Made by a program: the position numbers and the translations under genes. Shown here piece after piece: positions 1 through 8,409 of a stretch of DNA of 64,000 nt (positions within the stretch are counted from its first letter, which is position 1; each line of letters starts with the position of its first letter). Location: the NCBI RefSeq assembly GCF_943169635.2, contig NZ_OW968186.1:1178001-1242000 (forward strand), given 5' to 3'. The notes beneath the pieces were generated by a model. That model ran no database searches. It was not told where the DNA came from and saw nothing but the letters and a program-made list of their open reading frames with translations. This DNA comes from Fenollaria sporofastidiosus (GTDB taxonomy: Bacteria; Bacillota; Clostridia; Tissierellales; Peptoniphilaceae).

Positions 1-1
1 C

Positions 2-1927
2 ACTGAAGAGACTATAACAAACCACCTACCTCTTGTTAAGAACAAAGAGTCTATATCCACTCAGTACACTATGACAGAGCTTGAAGAGCTTGGATTTTTG
101 AAGATGGACTTCTTAGGCTTAAGAAATTTAACGGTTATTCAAGATGCACTTGATATGATAGAGAAAAACTATAATCTTAAAGTTGACTTTGATAATATGG
201 AATGCGACGACAAAAATGTTATAAATTTATTTACAAACGCTGAAACAATAGGTGTATTTCAATTCGAGTCGGTTGGTATGAGAAGGTTCTTAAAGGAATT
301 AAAGGCCCAAAAGTTTGAAGATCTAATTGCTGCAAACTCATTGTTTAGACCGGGACCTATGCAATCGATACCAAAGTTTGTCGAGGCAAGGCATGATCCA
401 TCTAAGATAAGCTACTTAGATCCGCATCTTGAACCAATACTAAAGGAAACATATGGTTGCATTGTATATCAAGAGCAGGTTATGAGAATATTTAGAAACC
501 TTGCTGGCTACTCACTTGGCGGTGCTGACATAGTTAGAAGAGCCATGAGTAAGAAGAAGATGAAGGTCTTGGAGCAAGAGAGAAAGAACTTTATCTATGG
601 TAAGGACGACGGGGATGAAGTGATTATCAAGGGTGCTGTGAGAAACGGCATTAAAGAAGAGGTAGCAAATCAAATTTTTGATTACATGCTTGACTTTGCA
701 AACTACGCCTTCAACAAGTCACACTCTGCTGCTTACTCGGTCGTTGCATATAGAACAGCCTACCTTAAGTACTACTATCCAAAAGAGTATATGGCAAGTC
801 TACTTAGCTCTGTAATGGGCAACACTCCAGATGTAATAAAGTATCTAGAAGAGGCAAAAAGACTTGGCATAGAAGTCTTAAGACCTGATATAAACAAGTC
901 ATTTAGAAAGTTTGCAACAGAAGACGATTGTATAAGATTCGGACTTTCAGCGATTAAAAACGTAGGAAGTAATGTTATTGATTCAATACTAAAAGCCAGA
1001 GGAAAGATAGATGGCTTTACTTCATTTGAAGACTTCTTAACAAAGACTTACAAAGTTGATTCGGCTGCTATGAACAAAAAGTCTATAGAGTCTCTAATAA
1101 AAGCAGGGGCGCTTGACTCACTTGGATTGAATAGAAGCCAAATGCTTGGTTCATATGACTTTATTCTTAAGAGTATACAAAAGGATGCAAAGAGCAATGC
1201 CGAGGGACAGCTTGGTCTATTCGGACTTAGTGATGATAATTCATCCCATGCACAATACAAGGTGCCGGAAGCTACAGAACTTTCAAAGTTTATGCTTCTT
1301 GAGGGCGAAAAAGAGATGACTGGCATATATTTTTCAGGTCATCCACTTGAAGAATTTACACAAGAACTAAGAGATAACAGCGACTTTACGTCCATTGAGA
1401 TGAAAGAAAAGCTTGCTGATGAAACCGATACAGACATTAAAGATAATATGTTTATTTCTTATGCAGGTATGATATCTGATGTCACTAAGAAGGTAACAAA
1501 GAATAATCAAATGATGGCCTTCATCGATTTAGAAGATATTTATGACAATATTAGAGTGGTAATCTTCCCAAGAGTTTACGAAACTTACAGAAGTTTGATA
1601 AAAGAAGGAGAGAGAATAGTAGTTAAAGGAAGATTGCAAATAAGCGCTAATGATGAGATAAACATCATAGCAGATAGAGTTAAAAGGCTTGAAAAGCGTA
1701 AAGAGACTTTATACTTAAGAATAAAAAAAGATAAAGATGATAATGATAAAATGGATATCTTGGATATTCTAAAGAAATATAAGGGAGATAACCCTGTTGT
1801 AGTGTACTTTGAAGAGACAAAGTCTACTATTGAATCCAACGATAGCACAGCTATTGACATAGACAATGAGAAGCTATATGAGGATTTAAAAATGCATTTA
1901 AACGAAGATGATATAGTTATCAAATAG
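2..1927 (+). CDS. dnaE: DNA polymerase III alpha subunit, C-terminal part (partial at window edge)
   Basis: This is the replicative DNA polymerase catalytic subunit, C family. The open frame runs in from the window edge at base 2, so the PHP domain and most of the palm lie outside. The first visible residues end in QYTMTELEELG. KMDFLGL follows (codon for Asp at 107-109), which corresponds to the third catalytic aspartate of DnaE. Next come the GVFQFES and NSLFRPGPM blocks, the fingers, a helix-hairpin-helix around SAIKNVGSNVI, and an OB fold (YAGMISDVTKKVTK and after). The C-terminus is short and lacks an exonuclease motif in the visible part, which fits DnaE rather than PolC. pfkA follows after 8 bases, probably in the same transcript. 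Confidence 0.95.
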   Translation, partial: TEETITNHLPLVKNKESISTQYTMTELEELGFLKMDFLGLRNLTVIQDALDMIEKNYNLKVDFDNMECDDKNVINLFTNAETIGVFQFESVGMRRFLKELKAQKFEDLIAANSLFRPGPMQSIPKFVEARHDPSKISYLDPHLEPILKETYGCIVYQEQVMRIFRNLAGYSLGGADIVRRAMSKKKMKVLEQERKNFIYGKDDGDEVIIKGAVRNGIKEEVANQIFDYMLDFANYAFNKSHSAAYSVVAYRTAYLKYYYPKEYMASLLSSVMGNTPDVIKYLEEAKRLGIEVLRPDINKSFRKFATEDDCIRFGLSAIKNVGSNVIDSILKARGKIDGFTSFEDFLTKTYKVDSAAMNKKSIESLIKAGALDSLGLNRSQMLGSYDFILKSIQKDAKSNAEGQLGLFGLSDDNSSHAQYKVPEATELSKFMLLEGEKEMTGIYFSGHPLEEFTQELRDNSDFTSIEMKEKLADETDTDIKDNMFISYAGMISDVTKKVTKNNQMMAFIDLEDIYDNIRVVIFPRVYETYRSLIKEGERIVVKGRLQISANDEINIIADRVKRLEKRKETLYLRIKKDKDDNDKMDILDILKKYKGDNPVVVYFEETKSTIESNDSTAIDIDNEKLYEDLKMHLNEDDIVIK

Positions 1928-1935
1928 GAGGAAGA

Positions 1936-2895
1936 ATGAAGACTATTGCTATATTAACAAGTGGCGGTGACGCACCTGGAATGAATGCTGTTATTAGATC
2001 GGTTGTAAGAACAGCGATATATAACGATGTAAAAGTTTTAGCTGTAAAGGAAGGTTACAACGGTCTAATAAAGGGTGACATTGAAACGATGACACTATCG
2101 AGCGTTGCAGATATAATTCATAGGGGTGGAACTATACTTAGAACTGCAAGAAGCGAAGAGTTTATGACTGAAGAAGGTATTAATCAAGCTCTTAAAGTAA
2201 TTAAGAAATTCAAGATAGATGCTATAGTCGCTCTTGGTGGAGATGGTACATTTAGAGGAGCAAGAGAGCTAGTAAAGCGTGGCATAAAAGTATCATGCGT
2301 TCCATGCACAATAGACAACGACCTTGCTTATACTGACTACACTATAGGATTTTTAACTGCAGTTGAGACAGCAGTATCCGCTATAAGTAAGCTAAGAGAC
2401 ACATCAGAGTCTCACGGCAGAGCTATAGTACTACAAGTTATGGGTAGAAACTGTGGAGACATTGCTCTATACTCAGGCATAGCTGGTGGTGCAGAAGCCA
2501 TAGTTGTGCCAGAGCTTGAAATAGATACTGATGCCATAATTCAAAAAATAAAAAATGGTAGAAAAAGAGGTAAGAAGCACCACATCATAGTCACTGCTGA
2601 AGGCGCGCTTGATGCATACGACTTAGCAAAGATTATAGAAGAAAAGAGCGATATTGAAACTCGTGTTACGGTCTTAGGTTATGTTCAAAGAGGCGGTGTG
2701 CCTACAGTACAAGACAGAATTCTTGCAAGTGAATTTGGTTACAGAGCGGTAAACTTACTAATAGAAGGTAAGACTGGCCTTGTCTTAGGATATAAGGACG
2801 GCAAGTTTATTGAAGTAGATATAAACGAAGCACTTAATGCTAAGAAAGAGCTAAATAAAGAATTGCTTAAGATGGTAGACATACTATCGATTTAG
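1936..2895 (+). CDS. pfkA: ATP-dependent 6-phosphofructokinase
   Basis: It phosphorylates fructose 6-phosphate to fructose 1,6-bisphosphate in glycolysis, in the cytoplasm. At 319 aa it has the usual bacterial PfkA length. GGDAPGMN (10-17) and GGDGT (101-105) form the ATP site; the Gly in the latter is typical of ATP-using rather than PPi-using enzymes. TIDND (125-129) carries the catalytic Asp127. VMGRNCGD and the PERGG-equivalent VQRGG are also present. The residue before TIDND is Cys rather than the common Gly (PCTIDND), a mild variation. A GGAGG site precedes the ATG. Pyruvate kinase follows directly, so two regulated glycolytic steps are co-transcribed, a common Firmicutes pairing. Confidence 0.96.
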   Translation: MKTIAILTSGGDAPGMNAVIRSVVRTAIYNDVKVLAVKEGYNGLIKGDIETMTLSSVADIIHRGGTILRTARSEEFMTEEGINQALKVIKKFKIDAIVALGGDGTFRGARELVKRGIKVSCVPCTIDNDLAYTDYTIGFLTAVETAVSAISKLRDTSESHGRAIVLQVMGRNCGDIALYSGIAGGAEAIVVPELEIDTDAIIQKIKNGRKRGKKHHIIVTAEGALDAYDLAKIIEEKSDIETRVTVLGYVQRGGVPTVQDRILASEFGYRAVNLLIEGKTGLVLGYKDGKFIEVDINEALNAKKELNKELLKMVDILSI

Positions 2896-2905
2896 AGGCA
2901 GACTT

Positions 2906-4684
2906 ATGAAGAAGACTATGAAAAAGACCAAGATAGTTTGCACTATTGGTCCAAGCTCAGACTCATATGATGTCTTGAAGGATTTAGTAAGTGAAGGAAT
3001 GAATGTTGCAAGACTAAACTTCTCACACGGCACTCATACGGAACATAAGACAAGGATAGATACTATAAAGAAGCTTAGAGAGGATATTGATGAGCCTATA
3101 GCGATAATGCTTGATACAAAGGGTCCTGAGATTAGGATAAAAACATTTAAAGATGGCATGATTAGGATAGAGCAAGGACAAGATTTTATTTTAACGAGCG
3201 AGGACATTGAAGGAGACGAGACAAAGGTTTCTGTCACATACAAAGACATTGCCAAGGATTTAAAGGTAAATGACAGAGTACTTATTGACGACGGTCTTGT
3301 TGAGTTCACTGTAAAATCAGTCGATGAGAACAATGTTTATATGAGGGCTGTTAACTCGGGCGAGCTAAGCGATAGAAAAGGAGTTAATCTTCCTTCAGTT
3401 AAAGTAAATTTACCAACGCTTACAGAAAAAGATGTTGAAGACCTTATCTTTGGCATAGAAAATGATGTAGATTTTATTGCAGCTTCATTTATTAGAAGCG
3501 CAAAAGATGTATTAGAGATAAGAAAAATTCTTGAGAGCAATGGCGGAGAAGACATTAAAATAATTTCTAAGATAGAAAATCTAGAAGGCGTTCAAAATAT
3601 TGACGAAATAATCGAAGTATCTGATGGCATCATGGTTGCTAGAGGCGATATGGGCGTTGAGCTTGATGAGGAGGACATACCACTAGTTCAAAAAGAAATA
3701 ATAAGAAAATGCAATCTAAAGGGAAAGTTTGTAATAACAGCCACTCAAATGCTAGATTCTATGATAAGAAACCCAAGACCAACAAGAGCAGAGGTAACTG
3801 ATGTTGCTAACGCAATACTAGATGGATCAAGCGCGATAATGTTATCTGGAGAAACCGCTGCAGGAGCATATCCTGTTAAGGCTACTGAGATGATGAGAAA
3901 GATTGCGCTTAAAATTGAGGACAGCTTGGATTATAAAATCTTAATTAATAGCACTAATGATGAGCATGAGATAAATATAACTAATTCAATCGCGAAAGCG
4001 ACTAGAGAAGCAGCACTTGATTTAAATGCAAAACTAATTATTGCAGCTACATCATCAGGGCTTACTGCAAGAAATATATCAAAGTTCAAACCAAAATCGC
4101 CAATCATCGCAGCTACTACAAATGAAAAAGTTAGAAGGCAATTATCAATTGAGTGGGGAGTTTATCCTATAAGAGCAAAGTTAGCTACAAATATTGATGA
4201 ACTCTTTCATGATTCAGTAAATATTTTAAAGAATGTAAAATTTGTAAAGGAGGGAGATCTAGTCATCCTAACTGCAGGTATGCCACTAGGAAAAACTGGA
4301 TCGACAAACATTATGATGGTAAAGACAGTTGGTAAACTACTATGCAAAGGTATGGGCATAGGCAAGCATAAAATTAGTGCAAGAGCATGTGTTGCAAAGA
4401 ACGCACAAGAGCTTGAAGAAAAATTTAAAGATGGCGATATAGTTGTAACTATAGGCGTATATAAGGAGATGCTACCATTCATTCAAAGGTCCAAAGGCAT
4501 AATAACAGTTGAAGGAGGACTTACTAGTCAAGGTGCTATAGTCGGAATAAACTACCATCTAGCGACTGTTGTTGGAGCAAAAGAAGCTATGGAAAACATT
4601 GAGAGTGGCGAGATGATAAGTGTTGACGCATCAACTGGAGAGATATATGAAGGTAAAATATTTAATGAAGGGGAAGTGATTTAA
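2906..4684 (+). CDS. pyk: Pyruvate kinase with extra C-terminal PEP-utilizer-like domain
   Basis: It converts PEP and ADP to pyruvate and ATP. At 592 aa it is longer than the roughly 470 aa core enzyme. The first ~470 residues hold the core: TKIVCTIGPSS, SHGTHTEH, MLDTKGPEIR, ISKIENLEGV, MVARGDMGVE and TATQMLDSM. Residues ~485-590 form the extra domain known from Bacillus-type enzymes, which resembles the phosphohistidine domain of PEP-utilizing enzymes. There the usual GGLTSHAA motif reads GGLTSQGA, with Gln542 in the histidine position. A GAGG at 2894-2897 supports the first ATG; a second in-frame ATG lies four codons on. The stop overlaps the next start by one base. Confidence 0.95.
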   Translation: MKKTMKKTKIVCTIGPSSDSYDVLKDLVSEGMNVARLNFSHGTHTEHKTRIDTIKKLREDIDEPIAIMLDTKGPEIRIKTFKDGMIRIEQGQDFILTSEDIEGDETKVSVTYKDIAKDLKVNDRVLIDDGLVEFTVKSVDENNVYMRAVNSGELSDRKGVNLPSVKVNLPTLTEKDVEDLIFGIENDVDFIAASFIRSAKDVLEIRKILESNGGEDIKIISKIENLEGVQNIDEIIEVSDGIMVARGDMGVELDEEDIPLVQKEIIRKCNLKGKFVITATQMLDSMIRNPRPTRAEVTDVANAILDGSSAIMLSGETAAGAYPVKATEMMRKIALKIEDSLDYKILINSTNDEHEINITNSIAKATREAALDLNAKLIIAATSSGLTARNISKFKPKSPIIAATTNEKVRRQLSIEWGVYPIRAKLATNIDELFHDSVNILKNVKFVKEGDLVILTAGMPLGKTGSTNIMMVKTVGKLLCKGMGIGKHKISARACVAKNAQELEEKFKDGDIVVTIGVYKEMLPFIQRSKGIITVEGGLTSQGAIVGINYHLATVVGAKEAMENIESGEMISVDASTGEIYEGKIFNEGEVI

Positions 4685-5127
4685 TGGCAGACACAAGATC
4701 TTCGTGGCAAGAGTATTTCATGTCTATCGCTCATATGATAGCAAAGAGATCGACATGTGATAGAGCATATGTTGGTTGCTTATTAGTAAATAAGGACAAC
4801 AGAATTGTCTCCAGCGGTTATAACGGAAGTATAAAGGGTAATCCACATTGCTCTGAGATAGGCCACACAATGAGAGATGGTCACTGTATAGCGACTATAC
4901 ATGCAGAGATGAATGCACTTTTATATTGCGCAAAAGAAGGCATCAAAGTTGATGGCTGCGTGTGCTATGTAACACATTTTCCATGCCTTAACTGCACAAA
5001 AGCGTTGATTCAAGCTGGAATAAGCAAAATTTATTACACAAATGACTACAGAGTAGACGATTATGCTTTAGAATTGCTTGACAAAAATCATATAGAGCAC
5101 ATTAAATTAGATGTAGATATAAAGTAG
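4684..5127 (+). CDS. dCMP deaminase family protein (ComEB-like)
   Basis: This is a zinc-dependent cytidine/deoxycytidylate deaminase, 147 aa, predicted to deaminate dCMP to dUMP for dTTP synthesis. The zinc and catalytic motif HAE is at residues 73-75 and the paired cysteines PCLNC are at 101 and 104. A further His/Cys group (CSEIGHTMRDGHC, 56-68) matches the second zinc site of bacterial dCMP deaminases. The ATG overlaps the pyruvate kinase stop (TAATG), so translation is probably coupled. Such proteins are often annotated as ComE operon protein 2, but no competence genes lie nearby, so a nucleotide-metabolism role is the simpler reading. Confidence 0.9.
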   Translation: MADTRSSWQEYFMSIAHMIAKRSTCDRAYVGCLLVNKDNRIVSSGYNGSIKGNPHCSEIGHTMRDGHCIATIHAEMNALLYCAKEGIKVDGCVCYVTHFPCLNCTKALIQAGISKIYYTNDYRVDDYALELLDKNHIEHIKLDVDIK

Positions 5128-5153
5128 AAAATTTTGATTAGGAGGAGAAGAAA

Positions 5154-5597
5154 ATGTTAAAAGAATTCAAAGAATTTATTTCAAAGGGTAATGTTATGGA
5201 CCTAGCAGTAGGTGTTATCATTGGTGGAGCTTTCGGAAAGATTGTTAGCTCACTTGTTAATGACATCATCATGCCACTTATCGGACTTATACTTGGTGGC
5301 ACAGACATGAGCAACTATTTCATTACACTAGATGGTGGTCAATACGCTACACTTGCTGAGGCGCAAGAAGCTGGAGCAGCTACTCTAAATTACGGTTTAT
5401 TTATTACACAAGTAATAAACTTCTTAATTATAGCCTTTGTTATATTTATGATGGTTAAGGCTGTGAACAAAGCTAGAGCACTTACTAAGAAGCCTGAGCC
5501 AGAAGCAGCACCAACAACTAAGGAATGTCCATATTGCAAATCAACAATTGATATTAATGCAACAAGATGCCCTAACTGTACATCAGAATTAAAATAA
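5154..5597 (+). CDS. mscL: Large-conductance mechanosensitive channel MscL with C-terminal zinc ribbon
   Basis: This membrane channel opens under turgor stress. It starts with the conserved amphipathic N-terminus and TM1 (MDLAVGVIIGGAFGKIVSSL, 15-34). A periplasmic loop follows and TM2 spans about 78-100. The last 25 residues add a CxxC-CxxC zinc ribbon (Cys125, Cys128, Cys139, Cys142) after a short Ala/Pro/Glu linker. The E. coli protein lacks this ribbon, but it is, to my knowledge, seen in other Firmicutes. A GGAGGAG site precedes the ATG. It sits between the deaminase and pepF in the same direction. Confidence 0.95.
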   Translation: MLKEFKEFISKGNVMDLAVGVIIGGAFGKIVSSLVNDIIMPLIGLILGGTDMSNYFITLDGGQYATLAEAQEAGAATLNYGLFITQVINFLIIAFVIFMMVKAVNKARALTKKPEPEAAPTTKECPYCKSTIDINATRCPNCTSELK

Positions 5598-5609
5598 TAG
5601 AGGTGACTT

Positions 5610-7403
5610 ATGACAATACTTAATAGAAGTGAAGTAGATAAAAATCTTACTTGGGATACGTCAGCTATCTTCAAATCTAAAGAAGAAGCAAGAAAAGAAG
5701 CTAATGATATACTAAATGCTTCATTAAAATTAAAAGAAGAGTACGAAGGAAAGCTTACTGACTTTGATACTATCGTTAAAGCATTCAAAGAGTACGAAAA
5801 AATCGTTGAAAGATTTTCGCTAGTAGTTGATTATGCATATCTAAACAAGGACGTTGACCTAACTAACTCTGTTGAACTAGCTTTCTTTAACGAGCTATTA
5901 AATATGTACAATAAGCTTGATGAGAACACATTATTTGTTGAGCTTGAGATAGCTAAGCTTGATATTCCGATGCTTGAAAAGCTAGAGAAGGTAGATGGCT
6001 TAAAGGTATATTTCCACAGTGTTATCTTAAAGAAGAAAACATACTTAAGCGATGCAGAAGAAAAAGTTATACAAGCTTTTACACCATTAACAATGGCACC
6101 AGAGCAATTATACAATACAATTAAATTGCAAGATTTAACATTTGAACCCTTCGAGGTAAACGGCAAGAAGTATAGCAACTCATATGCTTTATTTGAAGAA
6201 AAGTATGAGTATGATGAAGATAAGGACTTAAGAAGAGAATCATTTAAGCATTTTTACAATGACTTATCAAAGACTATCAACAGCACAGCTATGGCATTTA
6301 ACTTAAATATGCAAACTGATAAGATTATCTCTAAGCTAAGAGGCTATGAAAGTGTAACTGATTATCTACTTGCTAAGCAAGAAGTCCCTAGAGACATCTA
6401 CGAAAACCATCTTGATACAATTATGAAAGAACTTTCACCAGTTATGAGAAAATTTGCTAGAGTATTAAAAGATGGCCTTGGCTTAGAAAAAATTAATTAT
6501 TATGACTTAAAGGCTAATATAGACCCAGAATTTGATCCAGAGATAACACTTGATGGAGCAAAAGAATATATCTATAATGCTTTAAATGTATTAGGTGATG
6601 AATATCTAGAACAAATTAAAAAAGTTTTAGAAGGTAAGAACATCGACTATGTTGAGAACAAAGGTAAGTACACAGGAGCATATTGCTCTACGCCAGCAGG
6701 CTTCCCTTCATATATACTTATGATATGGACAGGCAAGATGGACAGTGTGTTTACTATGATACATGAGCTAGGTCACGCAGGTAACTTTATGCTATCTCAA
6801 AAGTATCAATCATACTTTGACTCAGACCCATCTATGTTCTACTGCGAGTCACCTTCGACAATGAATGAGATGATGCTTGCCAACTACCTAATGAAGAAGA
6901 CAGAAGATCCTAGGATGCTTAGATGGATTTACTTCTCAATCATTGCTAAGACATACTATCACAACTTTGTTACACACTTCTTGGAAGCATATTTCCAAAG
7001 AAAAGCATATAACTTAGTAGACGAGGGACAAAACTTAGATGCAGATACACTTAATAGATTGTACAAGGAAACACTTGAAGAGTTCTGGCAAGGTGAAGTT
7101 GAATTAACAGATGGCTGTGAGATGACTTGGATGAGACAGCCACACTACTACTCAGGACTATACTCATACACATACTCAGCAGGCTTATCAATTGCAACTA
7201 ATGTATCAAAAAAGATATTAGAAGGAGATAAGGAAGCTGTTAAAGACTGGTTAGTGGCATTGAGACAAGGCGGACTATATAACCCAATCGATTGGGCAAA
7301 ATTATCAGGTGTAGACATCACTACAACAGCTTCATTAAAGAATACTATTGCATATATATCATCAATAGTAGATAAAATTGAAGAATTAAGCAAGAATTTA
7401 TAA
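5610..7403 (+). CDS. pepF: Oligoendopeptidase F (M3B zinc peptidase)
   Basis: This is a cytoplasmic zinc metallopeptidase of family M3 that cleaves short oligopeptides. At 597 aa it has the usual PepF length. The zinc-binding HELGH is at residues 385-389, followed by the downstream ESPSTMNEMM block that supplies the third zinc ligand. The substrate-binding stretch near the end reads YYSGLYSYTYSAGL. There is no signal peptide. AGAGGTGAC precedes the ATG, 12 bases after mscL. In a peptide-fermenting anaerobe it would release amino acids from imported peptides. Contrast the dead M3 homologue at 16693-18387, which belongs to a different M3 subgroup. Confidence 0.96.
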   Translation: MTILNRSEVDKNLTWDTSAIFKSKEEARKEANDILNASLKLKEEYEGKLTDFDTIVKAFKEYEKIVERFSLVVDYAYLNKDVDLTNSVELAFFNELLNMYNKLDENTLFVELEIAKLDIPMLEKLEKVDGLKVYFHSVILKKKTYLSDAEEKVIQAFTPLTMAPEQLYNTIKLQDLTFEPFEVNGKKYSNSYALFEEKYEYDEDKDLRRESFKHFYNDLSKTINSTAMAFNLNMQTDKIISKLRGYESVTDYLLAKQEVPRDIYENHLDTIMKELSPVMRKFARVLKDGLGLEKINYYDLKANIDPEFDPEITLDGAKEYIYNALNVLGDEYLEQIKKVLEGKNIDYVENKGKYTGAYCSTPAGFPSYILMIWTGKMDSVFTMIHELGHAGNFMLSQKYQSYFDSDPSMFYCESPSTMNEMMLANYLMKKTEDPRMLRWIYFSIIAKTYYHNFVTHFLEAYFQRKAYNLVDEGQNLDADTLNRLYKETLEEFWQGEVELTDGCEMTWMRQPHYYSGLYSYTYSAGLSIATNVSKKILEGDKEAVKDWLVALRQGGLYNPIDWAKLSGVDITTTASLKNTIAYISSIVDKIEELSKNL

Positions 7404-7422
7404 AAAAATCAATGAAAATGCT

Positions 7423-7450
7423 TGACAAGCAAAGTATTTTGTATTAAAAT
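7423..7450 (+). promoter_or_regulatory. Sigma-A type promoter of rplM-rpsI
   Basis: TTGACA (7423-7428), a 16-base spacer and TAAAAT (7445-7450) lie about 70 bases upstream of rplM. The transcript would begin near 7457. Confidence 0.75.
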
Positions 7451-7456
7451 ATTGGT

Positions 7457-7512
7457 TAGTGTTTTAGAAAAGACCCGGAAACTTTTTTAAAAACAATGTT
7501 TTTTAAAGGAGG
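7457..7512 (+). promoter_or_regulatory. Leader of rplM, possible L13 autoregulatory region
   Basis: About 60 bases separate the predicted start of transcription from the rplM start codon. They include a small inverted repeat (AAAAAC-AAT-GTTTTT, about 7485-7499) just before the AAAGGAGG ribosome binding site (7505-7512). In Firmicutes a structured L13 leader is known at this position. The match here is by position and presence of a hairpin only, not by a recognised consensus. Confidence 0.3.
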
Positions 7513-7518
7513 AAAAAA

Positions 7519-7947
7519 ATGAGTTCATTTATGGCCAATGCTCAAAATATTGAGAGAAAATGGTTACTTATAGACGCTGAAGGCAAAGTCCTAGGTAGAC
7601 TAGCAAGCGAAGTTGCTAAGATCTTAAGAGGAAAACACAAAGCAACTTTCACACCACATGTTGATACAGGTGATTTCGTTATCATCATCAACGCTGATAA
7701 GGTAAAATTAACAGGAAAGAAATTATTACAAAAGAAACACTACTATCACACAGGTTATCCTGGAGGACTTAGAGAAATCAGTTACCAAGATATGATGCAA
7801 AACAACCCTGAAATGGCTATTAGATTAGCTGTTAGAGGTATGCTTCCAAAGAACAGATTAGGAAGACAAATGTTTAGAAAGTTAAAAGTATATGCTGGCG
7901 CAGAACACAACCACGAAGCTCAAAAGCCAGAAGTATATGAATTTTAG
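7519..7947 (+). CDS. rplM: 50S ribosomal protein L13
   Basis: Large-subunit ribosomal protein, 142 aa, the usual length. Family landmarks are WLLIDAEGKVLGRLAS near the start, LRGKHKATFTPHVDTGD, and AVRGMLPKNRLGRQM in the C-terminal half. AAAGGAGG lies six bases before the ATG; a second in-frame ATG (codon 11) has no such site. rpsI follows after 16 bases, the conserved L13-S9 operon. Confidence 0.98.
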   Translation: MSSFMANAQNIERKWLLIDAEGKVLGRLASEVAKILRGKHKATFTPHVDTGDFVIIINADKVKLTGKKLLQKKHYYHTGYPGGLREISYQDMMQNNPEMAIRLAVRGMLPKNRLGRQMFRKLKVYAGAEHNHEAQKPEVYEF

Positions 7948-7963
7948 GAAGGAGGACGAATAG

Positions 7964-8353
7964 ATGGAAAAACTTATTCAAGGAACAGGCAGAAGAAAAT
8001 CTTCAGTAGCTAGAGTAAGATTAGTGCCTGGCGATGGTAAATTTACTATCAACCACAGAGATATTGATCAATATTTAAAAGAAGAGTTATTAAAAAACAT
8101 TGTTCGTGAACCTCTTAATTTAACTGACACACTTGGTAAATTCGATGTTTACGTTTTAGTTAACGGTGGCGGATTTACAGGCCAAGCAGGAGCTATAAGA
8201 CATGGCTTATCAAGAGCTTTACTTGAAGTTGATCCTGAATACAGATCAATATTAAAGAAAGCAGGATTCTTAACTAGAGATCCACGTATGAAAGAAAGAA
8301 AGAAATACGGATTCAAGAAAGCTAGAAAGAGTTCACAATTCTCAAAGAGATAG
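7964..8353 (+). CDS. rpsI: 30S ribosomal protein S9
   Basis: Small-subunit ribosomal protein, 129 aa. It shows the family start GTGRRKSSVARVRL, the GGGFTGQAGAIRHG block, and the basic C-terminal tail ending SSQFSKR that reaches the P-site tRNA. GGAGG precedes the ATG. It is the last gene of the rplM-rpsI unit, followed by a strong terminator. Confidence 0.98.
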   Translation: MEKLIQGTGRRKSSVARVRLVPGDGKFTINHRDIDQYLKEELLKNIVREPLNLTDTLGKFDVYVLVNGGGFTGQAGAIRHGLSRALLEVDPEYRSILKKAGFLTRDPRMKERKKYGFKKARKSSQFSKR

Positions 8354-8372
8354 TTTTATTACTATATACACG

Positions 8373-8402
8373 AAAGACCTTGCATTTGCAAGGTCTTTTT
8401 TT
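8373..8402 (+). terminator. Intrinsic terminator after rpsI
   Basis: AGACCTTGCA (8375-8384), a two-base TT loop and TGCAAGGTCT (8387-8396) form a perfect stem followed by a run of seven T. It separates rpsI from the convergent ABC-F gene. The opposite strand has only a short T stretch, so it works mainly on the plus strand. Confidence 0.9.
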
Positions 8403-8409
8403 GTGAGTA

